Position numbers and translations under genes: made by a program. The notes beneath the pieces are model-generated. The model saw only the letters and a program-made list of their open reading frames with translations, made no database searches and was not told the DNA's origin. Shown in pieces: positions 19,315 to 27,701 of a stretch of DNA of 64,000 bases; positions within the stretch are counted from its first letter, which is position 1, and each line of letters starts with the position of its first letter. Source of the DNA: Thiothrix caldifontis (GTDB lineage Bacteria > Pseudomonadota > Gammaproteobacteria > Thiotrichales > Thiotrichaceae); the NCBI RefSeq assembly GCF_900107695.1, contig NZ_FNQP01000017.1:1-64000 (forward strand), read 5' to 3'.

Positions 19315-20391
19315 ATGGCCGCACCAGAAATGCGCGATCCTATTGAATCTGGATGCCCGGATGGTTTCCAGTACATGCACCCAGTTATGCGCCGTAACTT
19401 CGGCCTGTGGGCATATCACGAAGACCCACGCCCAGGCGTTTTGGTTCACGTTTCCAAAACGGGCGAAAAAGTTTGGACAGTTCGTGCCGGTACTCAACGT
19501 ATCCTCGACGTGTTCACTCTGCGTAAGCTGATGGATATCGGCGATACTTATGGCGAAGGTTATGTTCACTTCACCATTCGTTCTAACATCGAATTCCAAG
19601 TAGCGGACGGCGCGAAAGTCGAACCACTGGTAAAAGCATTGGAAGATGCTGGTTTCCCAGTCGGTGGTACACGTAACTCTGTTACTTCACTGTCTCATAC
19701 TCAAGGTTGGTTGCACTGCGACATTCCGGGTACTGACGCATCCGGCGTTGTGAAAGCGATGATGGATGAGTTGCTGCCTGAGTTTAAAGCATGGAACATG
19801 CCTAACCGCGTACATATCACCACGTCTTGTTGCCAGATCAACTGCGGCGGTCAGGGTGATATCGCGATCAACGTTCAACATACCAAGCCACCGAAAATTA
19901 ACCACGCGCTGGTTGGTAACGTGTGCGAACGTCCTTCCGTTGTGGCACGTTGCCCAGTTGCAGCGATTCGTCCTGCGATGGTTGATGGTAAGCCTTCCTT
20001 GGAAGTTGATGAGAAGAAGTGCATTTGCTGCGGCGCTTGCTACCCACCATGCCCTCCAATGCAGATCAACGATCACGAAGCTACTCAATTGGCAGTTTGG
20101 ATTGGCGGTAATCACTCCAATGCGCGTGGCAAGCCTACTTTCCAACGCTTGGTTGCAGCGGGTATCCCGAACAACCCACCACGCTGGCCTGAAGCGACTG
20201 CGATTGTTAAAAAGATTCTCGCTTGCTACAAAGAAGGTGCGAAAGATTGGGAGCGTATCAATGAATGGGTTGAGCGTATCGGCTGGCCGCGTTTCTTTGA
20301 AGTCACTGGTTTGCCATTCACCAAATATCACATCGATAACTGGCGTGGTGCGCGAGCGAATCTGAACTCTTCAACGCACATCCGCTTCTGA
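19315..20391 (+). CDS. dsrB: Reverse dissimilatory sulfite reductase beta subunit DsrB
   Basis: The beta subunit of the alpha2beta2 DsrAB enzyme; it holds the catalytically active sirohaem in characterised homologues. The Cys motif TTSCCQINCGGQGD is near residue 165, and further ligands follow in CERPSVVARCPVAA. The C-terminal ferredoxin domain has CICCGACYPPCPP. Length is 358 residues. GGAGG precedes the ATG. It lies 83 bases after dsrA with a stable hairpin between them, and dsrE follows 28 bases later. Confidence 0.97.
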   Translation: MAAPEMRDPIESGCPDGFQYMHPVMRRNFGLWAYHEDPRPGVLVHVSKTGEKVWTVRAGTQRILDVFTLRKLMDIGDTYGEGYVHFTIRSNIEFQVADGAKVEPLVKALEDAGFPVGGTRNSVTSLSHTQGWLHCDIPGTDASGVVKAMMDELLPEFKAWNMPNRVHITTSCCQINCGGQGDIAINVQHTKPPKINHALVGNVCERPSVVARCPVAAIRPAMVDGKPSLEVDEKKCICCGACYPPCPPMQINDHEATQLAVWIGGNHSNARGKPTFQRLVAAGIPNNPPRWPEATAIVKKILACYKEGAKDWERINEWVERIGWPRFFEVTGLPFTKYHIDNWRGARANLNSSTHIRF

Positions 20392-20419
20392 TCGACAACG
20401 GTACGAGGAATAGCACGGA

Positions 20420-20812
20420 ATGAAATACACAATTATGGTTAACGAAGGCCCGTATCAGCACCAGTCTGCTGATACCGCACTTCAGTTTGCCCGCGCTGTA
20501 CTGGAGAAGGGACACGAAATCTTCCGTGTATTCTTCTACCACGATGGCGTAAATAATGGCACACGTCTGAGTGTTCCACCGGCTGATGACCGTCTGATCC
20601 AAAAGTCTTGGTCAGAACTGGCTGAGAAGCACGGCTTGGATTTGGTTATCTGTATCGCAGCCGCACAACGTCGCGGTTTGATGGATGCCGATGAAGCCAA
20701 GCGTCAGGGTTTGGATGCTAACAACATTGCTCCCGGCTTCCGTATTTCGGGCTTGGGTCAATTGGTTGAAGGCGGTATCCAGTCTGATCGTTTAGTCGTG
20801 TTTGGCGATTAA
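20420..20812 (+). CDS. dsrE: Sulfur relay protein DsrE
   Basis: A subunit of the cytoplasmic DsrE2F2H2 hexamer, which receives sulfane sulfur from TusA/rhodanese and hands it to DsrC. The sulfur-binding Cys is residue 78 (DLVICIAAAQRRG), the position known to be essential in Allochromatium. The N terminus MKYTIMVNEGPYQHQSAD has the TusD-like fold. Length is 130 residues. DsrE with DsrF and DsrH is diagnostic of oxidative, not reductive, dsr systems. dsrF follows after 11 bases. Confidence 0.95.
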   Translation: MKYTIMVNEGPYQHQSADTALQFARAVLEKGHEIFRVFFYHDGVNNGTRLSVPPADDRLIQKSWSELAEKHGLDLVICIAAAQRRGLMDADEAKRQGLDANNIAPGFRISGLGQLVEGGIQSDRLVVFGD

Positions 20813-20823
20813 GGAGCTGAAAA

Positions 20824-21228
20824 ATGTCTACAAAGAATTTTTTGTTTGTCAATCGTAAAGCTCCTTATGGTACGGTCTACGCACTGGAAGCCTTGGAAGT
20901 CGTACTGATTTCTGCTGCGTTTGAGCAAAATGTTAGCTTGGCATTCATCGACGACGGTGTTTACCAAATTACCAAAGGCCAAAACAGCAAAGAAACCGGT
21001 ATGAAGAATTTCTCACCGACTTTCCGCGCATTGGGCGACTACGACATTACTAAGTTGTATGTCTCTACCGAGTCTTTGGCAGAACGTGGTCTGACGGTTG
21101 ATGACCTGATGGAACTCACTTACGAAGACGCTGATGATGATTACGCTGAAAAGCCTTCCATTATTCTGGTCAACCGCGAGGAAATGGCTGCAATGATGGC
21201 AGAGCAAGAAGTGATTTTGAGCTTCTAA
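20824..21228 (+). CDS. dsrF: Sulfur relay protein DsrF
   Basis: The second subunit of DsrEFH (TusC-like, 134 residues). The pattern FLFVNRKAPYGTVYALEALE and SLAFIDDGVYQITKGQ is typical. No cysteine is present anywhere in this copy, so it must be structural in the complex while DsrE Cys78 and DsrH Cys20 carry sulfur. The gene begins 11 bases after dsrE, with AAGGAG before the ATG, and ends 14 bases before dsrH. Confidence 0.95.
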   Translation: MSTKNFLFVNRKAPYGTVYALEALEVVLISAAFEQNVSLAFIDDGVYQITKGQNSKETGMKNFSPTFRALGDYDITKLYVSTESLAERGLTVDDLMELTYEDADDDYAEKPSIILVNREEMAAMMAEQEVILSF

Positions 21229-21242
21229 CGGAGGATTTGAAC

Positions 21243-21548
21243 ATGTCTATGTTACATATTGTCAACAAGTCCCCGTTTGAACGTGTGGCTTTTGAGAGCT
21301 GCTTGGCTCATGCCAAGGCAGGTGATTCGATCCTGATGATTGAAGATGCCGTGGTTGGTGCAGTCGACGGGTCAAGCTTTTCTGGTAAAGTAAAGGCTGC
21401 GATGTCTGATAAGACTGTGTATGTGTTGGGTGCAGACCTGGCAGCACGCGGTTTGGAAGGCAAAGTAATGGATGGGATTGTGAGCGTTGATTACGCAGGT
21501 TTTGTAGACCTGACGGCAAATAACGATACCACCCAAAGCTGGCTGTAA
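21243..21548 (+). CDS. dsrH: Sulfur relay protein DsrH
   Basis: The third subunit of DsrEFH (TusB-like, 101 residues). The conserved Cys is residue 20 (VAFESCLAHAKAGDS). The ATG at 21243 is chosen because GGAGG (21230-21234) is 8 bases upstream; the in-frame TTG at 21237 is too close. The C terminus SVDYAGFVDLT is typical. In the complex DsrH takes part in sulfur transfer toward DsrC, whose gene follows 31 bases later. Confidence 0.94.
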   Translation: MSMLHIVNKSPFERVAFESCLAHAKAGDSILMIEDAVVGAVDGSSFSGKVKAAMSDKTVYVLGADLAARGLEGKVMDGIVSVDYAGFVDLTANNDTTQSWL

Positions 21549-21579
21549 GTTTTAACATTTTTTGACAGGAGGCCACACA

Positions 21580-21915
21580 ATGGCATCAATTAACGTTGGC
21601 GGTAAAGACATTCCGTTGGACGAAGAAGGCTATCTGGAAAACCTGAACGACTGGACTCCAGAAGTTGCAGAAGTTCTGGCTAAAGGTGAAGACGTAACGC
21701 TGACTTCTGAACACTGGGAAATCCTGAATTTCCTGCGTGAATACTATGAAGAGTATCAAATCGCTCCAGCGGTTCGCGTTCTGACTAAAGCAGTTGGTAA
21801 GCGTTTGGGTGCTGACAAAGGTAACTCTAAGTACCTGTACAGCCTGTTCCCATACGGCCCTGGCAAGCAAGCGTGTAAATACGGCGGTCTGCCTAAGCCA
21901 ACTGGTTGCGTGTGA
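21580..21915 (+). CDS. dsrC: Sulfur carrier protein DsrC
   Basis: A small cytoplasmic carrier that presents sulfur to DsrAB as a persulfide or trisulfide and is then reoxidised at DsrMKJOP. Both functional cysteines are present on the flexible C-terminal arm: Cys99 in GKQACKYGGLP and Cys110 as the penultimate residue in GCV. Length is 111 residues. CAGGAGG precedes the ATG. Highly biased codon use and the strong hairpin just downstream (21928-21947) fit the very high expression usual for dsrC. A cysteine-less paralogue lies at 15320-15664. Confidence 0.97.
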   Translation: MASINVGGKDIPLDEEGYLENLNDWTPEVAEVLAKGEDVTLTSEHWEILNFLREYYEEYQIAPAVRVLTKAVGKRLGADKGNSKYLYSLFPYGPGKQACKYGGLPKPTGCV

Positions 21916-21927
21916 TTATATAGAGTT

Positions 21928-21947
21928 GCTCCGGTTCGCGCCGGAGC
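21928..21947 (+). terminator. Hairpin after dsrC (attenuating terminator or 3' stabiliser)
   Basis: GCTCCGG and CCGGAGC form a 7-bp GC-rich stem around TTCGCG, followed by CTCTTCTT. The T-run is broken, so read-through into dsrM is expected. It probably ends or protects an abundant dsrC-terminal transcript. Confidence 0.55.
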
Positions 21948-22011
21948 CTCTTCTTAAGCCCTGTTGTTGACAGGTTTTCAGAAGAGAGACTAATGACTTC
22001 AGGAGTACGCA

Positions 22012-22779
22012 GTGACATTCGTAAGTATCCTTTACGGACTGTTGTTTTGGGCGGCAACGTTAATTTTGATTGGCGGTGTGGCTGTAAAAGTCCGTCAATA
22101 CTGGAACACCCCAGCCCCATTGAAGATTCCGACCACACCCGCACCGGTTACGCAGGGCGGTGTTGTATGGCGCATGTTCCGTGAAGTGGTGTTTTTCCAG
22201 AGCTTGTTTCGTTCAAACAAAACCTTGTGGTTGTTTGCGTTCTTGTTCCACATTTCTTTATGGTTAGTGTTGATTCGCCATAGCCGCTATTTTGTGGATA
22301 TGAACGAACTCTTGGTGTTTATGCAACCATTTGGTCGTTACGCAGGTTTTACAATGGTATTGGGTTTGGCAGGTCTGTGGGCGCGTCGCTTCCTCGTTGA
22401 TCGCGTGCGTTATATTTCCGCGCCATCTGACCATTTGATGTTGGCACTACTGATTGCGATTGGTGTAAGCGGTCTGATGATGAGTTTTGTTGCTCATGCG
22501 GATGTCACTCAAGTTAAAGCATTTTTCGGTGGCATGTTGACCTTCGGTTTCTTTGGTGAGGCCGGTCTGCCAGCCGACCCGATTGTATTGGTACATTTGT
22601 TGTTGGTGGCATTGCTGATGATTATCTTCCCGATCAGTAAGTTGCTGCACGCACCGGGTGTGTTTTTCAGCCCGACTCGTAACCAAGTGGATAACCCGCG
22701 TGAAAAACGCCATGTATCCGGCTGGGCATTGGAACTGGAACGTCAAGGTAAAAACTACCTCGACGAACTGAAGAAATAA
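22012..22779 (+). CDS. dsrM: Sulfite reductase-associated membrane protein DsrM
   Basis: The NarI-like b-type cytochrome subunit of the DsrMKJOP complex, exchanging electrons between the quinone pool and DsrK. 255 residues with about five to six membrane helices, the first at residues 3-22. Histidines in FHISLWLVLIRHSRYF and further helices are candidates for haem b. The start is GTG, with AGGAG 6 bases upstream. It follows the dsrC hairpin and precedes dsrK by 12 bases. Confidence 0.94.
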   Translation: MTFVSILYGLLFWAATLILIGGVAVKVRQYWNTPAPLKIPTTPAPVTQGGVVWRMFREVVFFQSLFRSNKTLWLFAFLFHISLWLVLIRHSRYFVDMNELLVFMQPFGRYAGFTMVLGLAGLWARRFLVDRVRYISAPSDHLMLALLIAIGVSGLMMSFVAHADVTQVKAFFGGMLTFGFFGEAGLPADPIVLVHLLLVALLMIIFPISKLLHAPGVFFSPTRNQVDNPREKRHVSGWALELERQGKNYLDELKK

Positions 22780-22791
22780 GAGGTAAGCACC

Positions 22792-24348
22792 GTGGCTGAT
22801 TACGAAGTTCCAAAGTTGACGGGCGAAGGGTATTGCGAAATTCCCGCAGTACGCGAAGGGGTGATGGAGAGCAAAGGCCCTTTCATCGCCAAGCCAGATT
22901 TCCAAAAAGCACTGCATTTTCCGGATGATTTCGCTGAAATCGGTGCGTTAGTGCCGAACTGGAAAGAACGCGCACTGGGTAAAATGGCTGATTTGAAAAG
23001 CCGTTACCGTTCGCTACAAGTTTTTCTCGATATTTGCGTTAAGTGTGGTGCGTGTACAGATAAGTGCCATTACTTCATCGGTACATCTGACGCAAAGAAT
23101 ATGCCCGTGGCACGTCAGGATTTGTTGCGCAAAGTTTATCGCCGTTACTTCACGTTTGCGGGTAAATATTTCCCCAAACTGGTCGGTGCAACCGACCTGA
23201 CTGAAGAAGTATTGGCTGACTGGTATAACTATTATCACCAGTGTTCACAGTGCCGTCGTTGTTCCGTATTCTGCCCTTATGGCATTGATACGGCTGAAAT
23301 TTCAATGGCAGCACGTGAAATTCTTGACCACGTTGGTTACGGTCAAAAGTATTGTAACGAGATTATCGGTAAGGTCTTTAAGATCGGTAATAACCTCGGT
23401 TTGCCAGGCCCGGCACTGTTCGACACAGTGGAAGGTTTGGAAGAAGACGTTGAAGCAGATACTGGCATTAAAGTCCGTTTTCCGCTGGATGAAGACGGCG
23501 CGGAAGTGTTGTTGGTAACGCCATCGGCAGACTTCTTTGCAGAACCGCATATCGACGGTTTGGTTGGTTACGCGAAAGTGTTCCACGAAACTGGCGTGAC
23601 TTGGACGATGAGTACCATTGCGTCAGAAGCGGGTAACTTTGGCATGTTCATCGGCTCTTACGAGACCATGCGCCGGGTTTCTTTGCGGGTTCGCGAGGCG
23701 GCGATCAAGCATAAGGTTAAGCGCATTGTGTTTGGCGAATGTGGTCACGCATGGCGCGTGGCGTACAGCTTCTTGAATACCTTGGCAGGACCGTTTGATT
23801 TCTTGGATCAGCGTTACCCGATTCCACAGCACATTCTGGAATTCACGTGGAGTCATATCCAAGCCGGTAACTTACAAATCGACAAGACCGAGAATGACGA
23901 TAAAGTATTGACCTTCCACGACTCGTGCAACGTCGCGCGTGGCAGCCGGATGGGTGATTACCCCGGCGGTCAGTTCGACATTCCACGTAACGTTATCCGT
24001 GCGGTCTGTAACAACTTTGTGGACATGCCAGCCGATACCATTCATGACGCGACCTTCTGTTGCGGTGGCGGTGGCGGTTTGTTGACCGATGACTTGATGG
24101 AAATTCGCGTGAAAGGCATTCAGCCGCGTGCTGAAGCCCTCAAACACGTGACTACGCACAATGGTGTGACGCACATGGCGGCAATTTGTGCGATTTGTAA
24201 ATCACAGTTTACGAAGGTGTTGCCGTATTACGGTTTCACGATGGATCAAATTGTTAGTGTTCACCAGTTGGTGAGTAACGCGCTTGTCCTGCAACGGCAA
24301 GTGTCCGTGCAGGCACGTCCCGACGATGAAGACGGTGACGAAGACTAA
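22792..24348 (+). CDS. dsrK: Sulfite reductase-associated iron-sulfur protein DsrK
   Basis: The HdrD-like catalytic subunit of DsrMKJOP, thought to handle the disulfide or trisulfide of DsrC at the cytoplasmic face. Two [4Fe-4S] ligand sets are CVKCGACTDKCHYF (near residue 85) and CSQCRRCSVFCPYG (near 150). The CCG-type site for the special cluster shows in FHDSCNVARG (near 380) and TFCCGGGGGLL (near 425). 518 residues, GTG start after AGAGGTAAG. Acidic C-terminal tail. Confidence 0.95.
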   Translation: MADYEVPKLTGEGYCEIPAVREGVMESKGPFIAKPDFQKALHFPDDFAEIGALVPNWKERALGKMADLKSRYRSLQVFLDICVKCGACTDKCHYFIGTSDAKNMPVARQDLLRKVYRRYFTFAGKYFPKLVGATDLTEEVLADWYNYYHQCSQCRRCSVFCPYGIDTAEISMAAREILDHVGYGQKYCNEIIGKVFKIGNNLGLPGPALFDTVEGLEEDVEADTGIKVRFPLDEDGAEVLLVTPSADFFAEPHIDGLVGYAKVFHETGVTWTMSTIASEAGNFGMFIGSYETMRRVSLRVREAAIKHKVKRIVFGECGHAWRVAYSFLNTLAGPFDFLDQRYPIPQHILEFTWSHIQAGNLQIDKTENDDKVLTFHDSCNVARGSRMGDYPGGQFDIPRNVIRAVCNNFVDMPADTIHDATFCCGGGGGLLTDDLMEIRVKGIQPRAEALKHVTTHNGVTHMAAICAICKSQFTKVLPYYGFTMDQIVSVHQLVSNALVLQRQVSVQARPDDEDGDED

Positions 24349-24410
24349 ATTACGACATTTATTTCCTCACGGCATAGCCGGGAGCGGATTGAAATTAACA
24401 GGAGATAGGC

Positions 24411-26372
24411 ATGGCAACCGCAGCTCACGACAGCAAGCTTTCAGGTCAAGGTCACACGTACCGTCGTTTTAAAGATGGCGACCACGAATGGGATAATATG
24501 CACGACAAAATATTTGTCGCGGATACTAGTCACAAATGCCCTACCTACATTCACAAAACACCACCTTGCCAAGGTAGTTGCCCATCAGGTGAAGATATCC
24601 GTGGTTGGTTGCAAATTGTGCGTGGCATTGAGAAGCCACCTGTTGGTATGACTATGCAGGAGTACGCTTTCCGCCGTTCCACCAATGCTAACCCGTTTCC
24701 ATCCATGATGGGTCGTGTTTGCCCTGCGCCTTGTCAGACTGGCTGTAACCGTAACGACGTTGACGATTTCGTCGGCATTAACTCGGTTGAGCAGTACATT
24801 GGTGACAGCGCGATTGCGGCTGGCTTCAAGTTTGAAGCACCGGCTGAATTGAGCGGCAAGAAAGTGGCTATCGTCGGTGGCGGCCCTGCGGGTATGGCGG
24901 CTGCGTATCAGTTGCGTCGCATGGGTCATGCTTCTACTGTCTTTGAACAACACCCTGAACTGGGCGGCATGATGCGCTACGGTATTCCGGGCTATCGCGT
25001 ACCACGCGACAAGCTGGGTGCAGAAATGCAACGCATCATCGATATGGGTGACATCACTATCAAGTGCAACACCACTGTCGGCAAAGACGTAACCATTGAA
25101 ACACTGGAAAGTGATTTCGATGCAATCCTGTGGACTGTTGGTTGCTGGAATGGTCGTGGCCTGTTCGTTGACAAGTTTGCTGAAACGCCAAACTGCGTGT
25201 CTGCGGTTGACTTCCTCGAAGCCTATAACAAAGGCACGATGAAATATACCGCACCTCGCGTAGTGTGCGTGGGTGGTGGTGATACCTCCATCGACGTGGT
25301 TTCCGTATCTCGTCGTATCGGTACACTGGCTAACTACGCTGAAAATGCTGAAGATTCCGCGACGGGTAAACTGGTTCATGGTGAAGTTGGTGAAAAAACT
25401 GCTTCTGCTGTTACTCTGACCACCTTGTTCCCGCTGGATCAAATGACTGCTGCGGAACACGAAGTACAGGACGCGCTGAAAGAAGGCGTAACTATCCTGA
25501 CGGAAGTGATGCCAACTGCCTTGGTATTGGATGAAAATGGTCGTGCGATTGGCTTGAAAGTGGTCGAGTGCGTGATGAAAGGCAATATGCCTGTCGCGAA
25601 AGAAGGCGGCAAAGAAACCATCATCGAAGCCGACATCATCGTTTCTGCTATCGGTCAGTTTGGTAAACTGGACGGTATCGAAGCCCTGAACAATGGTCGC
25701 AACCAAATCAACGCCGACGCGCTGTATCAAGTACCGGGTAAGCCTGGTCACTTCGCTGCTGGTGATGCGGTACGTCCGCATTTGCTGACGACTGCGATTG
25801 GTCAAGCATCGATTGCGTCTGAAACCATCAATCAGTACTTGCGTGCGGAAGAGCTGAAAAAGCGTCCTAAAGTCGACAAACACCACTTCGACCTGATGGA
25901 AAAACTGCACGAAGCCGGTTTGGATCCAGCAAGTTATGAAGATAGTCGTTCGGAAGACATGCGCGGTACTGACGGTGCGAAATACGCGGTTCACAACTAC
26001 GACGACCGTTCCAAGAACGTGATCGTGCCTTCCAAAGATCTGTTCTTGGGGCACTTCAATACCGTAGCACGTAACCTGCGTACTGAAGACGTACCAACGG
26101 CTGAAGAAGTACTGGGTCACTTTGCAGAGCGCATGAACCCACTGGCAGAAGCCGATGCGATTAACGAAGCTAAGCGTTGCATGAGCTGCGGTATGTGTTT
26201 TGAGTGTGACAACTGCGTTATTTACTGCCCGCAAACTGCCGTTTACCGCGTGCCTAAGAAACAGGCGACACTGGGTCGTTATGTTGCAACCGATTACGCC
26301 AAATGTATCGGCTGCCATATCTGCGCAGACGTTTGCCCAACTGGGTACATCGAAATGGGTCTGGGCGAATAA
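24411..26372 (+). CDS. dsrL: DsrL, NAD(P)H:acceptor oxidoreductase of the rDsr pathway
   Basis: An iron-sulfur flavoprotein similar to the small subunit of glutamate synthase. It is essential for sulfur oxidation in Allochromatium and takes electrons from DsrAB to NAD+. N-terminal Cys motifs are CQGSCPSGEDI and CPAPCQTGCNR. The FAD site is VGGGPAGMAAAYQL (near residue 155) and the nucleotide site CVGGGDTSIDVV (near 285). Two C-terminal ferredoxin motifs are CMSCGMCFECDNCVIYC and CIGCHICADVC. 653 residues, in the range of the longer DsrL forms. The long antisense frame over it is a shadow. Confidence 0.96.
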   Translation: MATAAHDSKLSGQGHTYRRFKDGDHEWDNMHDKIFVADTSHKCPTYIHKTPPCQGSCPSGEDIRGWLQIVRGIEKPPVGMTMQEYAFRRSTNANPFPSMMGRVCPAPCQTGCNRNDVDDFVGINSVEQYIGDSAIAAGFKFEAPAELSGKKVAIVGGGPAGMAAAYQLRRMGHASTVFEQHPELGGMMRYGIPGYRVPRDKLGAEMQRIIDMGDITIKCNTTVGKDVTIETLESDFDAILWTVGCWNGRGLFVDKFAETPNCVSAVDFLEAYNKGTMKYTAPRVVCVGGGDTSIDVVSVSRRIGTLANYAENAEDSATGKLVHGEVGEKTASAVTLTTLFPLDQMTAAEHEVQDALKEGVTILTEVMPTALVLDENGRAIGLKVVECVMKGNMPVAKEGGKETIIEADIIVSAIGQFGKLDGIEALNNGRNQINADALYQVPGKPGHFAAGDAVRPHLLTTAIGQASIASETINQYLRAEELKKRPKVDKHHFDLMEKLHEAGLDPASYEDSRSEDMRGTDGAKYAVHNYDDRSKNVIVPSKDLFLGHFNTVARNLRTEDVPTAEEVLGHFAERMNPLAEADAINEAKRCMSCGMCFECDNCVIYCPQTAVYRVPKKQATLGRYVATDYAKCIGCHICADVCPTGYIEMGLGE

Positions 26373-26410
26373 GCGTCCTTTCCATGAGTGCAGGCTCGAC
26401 AGGAATCAGC

Positions 26411-26932
26411 ATGACTAGCAAGTTTTCAAGCGTATTTCTGGCAGCAACGTTGGCTTTTGCCACGCTGTTGGCAGGTTGTAGCAAAGCCCCTACGGAGGCT
26501 GACCTCAATCTTGCCACAGCAAAAGCAAAGGCTGATCAGTGTGTTGAACCAGAAGATGTTATCCGTACCAAACACATGGATCTGCTCATGCATCAGCGTG
26601 ACGCGACCATGATTGAAGGTATCCGTACCAAACAGCACAGTCTGAAAGAGTGCATTAATTGCCACGTTTCAACGACTAAGCAAGATGGTACGCCTTTGCA
26701 TTACGGTGACAAGGAACATTTTTGTACCACCTGCCATGCGGCGGTGGGGCAGAAAATTGACTGCTTCCAATGTCATGCTGATCGTCCGCAAATTGATCAA
26801 GATCCGAATTATCAGCATACCGTTGGTAGTGCTGCAGGTCATCACTTTACGCAAGGTGTAACGGCTGCGTTAGCACCCACAGCGGCTGAAGTTCAAATGG
26901 TGACGCAACCACAACAAGGAGCTGCGAAATGA
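26411..26932 (+). CDS. dsrJ: Trihaem cytochrome c DsrJ
   Basis: The periplasmic trihaem subunit of DsrMKJOP. The haem motifs are CINCH, CTTCH and CFQCH. An extra Cys at KADQCVEPEDV may be the unusual Cys ligand known for one haem. The signal sequence (residues 1-20) ends in LLAGCSK, a good lipobox, suggesting a lipid anchor here rather than the uncleaved signal anchor described for Allochromatium. The ATG at 26411 has AGGAA 5 bases upstream; longer in-frame starts run into dsrL. 173 residues. The stop overlaps the dsrO start. Confidence 0.94.
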   Translation: MTSKFSSVFLAATLAFATLLAGCSKAPTEADLNLATAKAKADQCVEPEDVIRTKHMDLLMHQRDATMIEGIRTKQHSLKECINCHVSTTKQDGTPLHYGDKEHFCTTCHAAVGQKIDCFQCHADRPQIDQDPNYQHTVGSAAGHHFTQGVTAALAPTAAEVQMVTQPQQGAAK

Positions 26933-27681
26933 ATCAGAACCGTGTTGATGAATACCGTCGCAATTTTATGACAACCTTGGGTGGTGTTGCGGCAGTGGCT
27001 GCGGTTGCCCCCAGTTTTGTCTTGCAAACCGCACACGCCGCTGGCGAAGTCGCCGCGAAACCCATTGACCAAGCTGTTACCAATGCCAAGCGTTGGGGCA
27101 TGTTAATTGACGTGACCAAACTCACCGATGGCGGTGCAGGCATGGTTGCTGCGTGCAAAAAAGAACACGGTTGGGGCGATGAAGCCCATTCCGCTGACAC
27201 CCAAAAAGCGCATTGGGCGCGGGTGGTGAAAGTCACGGATAAACTGACCCAAAACAGTTTCAGCTTGCCGGTCATGTGCCAGCATTGCGAAAACCCGCCG
27301 TGCGTCGATGTGTGCCCGACAGGTGCATCCATGAAACGGGCGGATGGCATTGTGCAAGTCAATAAGCACATTTGTATCGGTTGCCGTTATTGCATGATGG
27401 CTTGCCCGTACAAAGCACGCAGTTTTGTGCATGAAACCTTGCAAGATCAAAAGCCGCATTCCCCTCGGGGCATGGGTACGGTGGAATCCTGTAATATGTG
27501 TGTACACCGCATTGACGAAGGCAAGTTGCCCGCGTGTGTGGAAGCCGCACCGGATGCTGTGATCTTCGGCGATTTGAATGACCCGAACAGCGCGGTCAGC
27601 CAAGCGATGAAAACCATCGGTGGCAAGCAAATCCGTGCCGATCTCGGTTTGAACACTGGCGTGCGTTACCACGGCATCTAA
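26929..27681 (+). CDS. dsrO: Periplasmic iron-sulfur protein DsrO
   Basis: The ferredoxin-like periplasmic subunit of DsrMKJOP, passing electrons between DsrJ and DsrP. The Tat signal carries RRNFMTTLGG (near residue 10), followed by a hydrophobic stretch and AHA. [4Fe-4S] ligands are seen in CQHCENPPCVDVCPTGA, CIGCRYCMMACPY and CNMCVHRIDEG. 250 residues. The ATG overlaps the dsrJ stop, so the two are coupled. dsrP follows 20 bases later. Confidence 0.95.
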   Translation: MNQNRVDEYRRNFMTTLGGVAAVAAVAPSFVLQTAHAAGEVAAKPIDQAVTNAKRWGMLIDVTKLTDGGAGMVAACKKEHGWGDEAHSADTQKAHWARVVKVTDKLTQNSFSLPVMCQHCENPPCVDVCPTGASMKRADGIVQVNKHICIGCRYCMMACPYKARSFVHETLQDQKPHSPRGMGTVESCNMCVHRIDEGKLPACVEAAPDAVIFGDLNDPNSAVSQAMKTIGGKQIRADLGLNTGVRYHGI

Positions 27682-27701
27682 CGGAAAGGACGTAAACAGC
27701 A

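Noticed and set aside
17831-19324. A 497-codon open frame on the minus strand covering dsrA
   Set aside because: It is the antisense shadow of a strongly codon-biased gene. It has no ribosome site, matches no family and would replace DsrA, whose cysteine motifs are intact.
21562-21579. A longer DsrC starting six codons earlier
   Set aside because: The ribosome site CAGGAGG lies inside that extension and is spaced for the ATG at 21580, which gives the family N terminus.
24585-26318. A 577-codon minus-strand frame covering dsrL
   Set aside because: Antisense shadow again; the composition (Phe, His and Arg rich) is typical of reverse-read biased codons, and DsrL motifs are complete on the plus strand.
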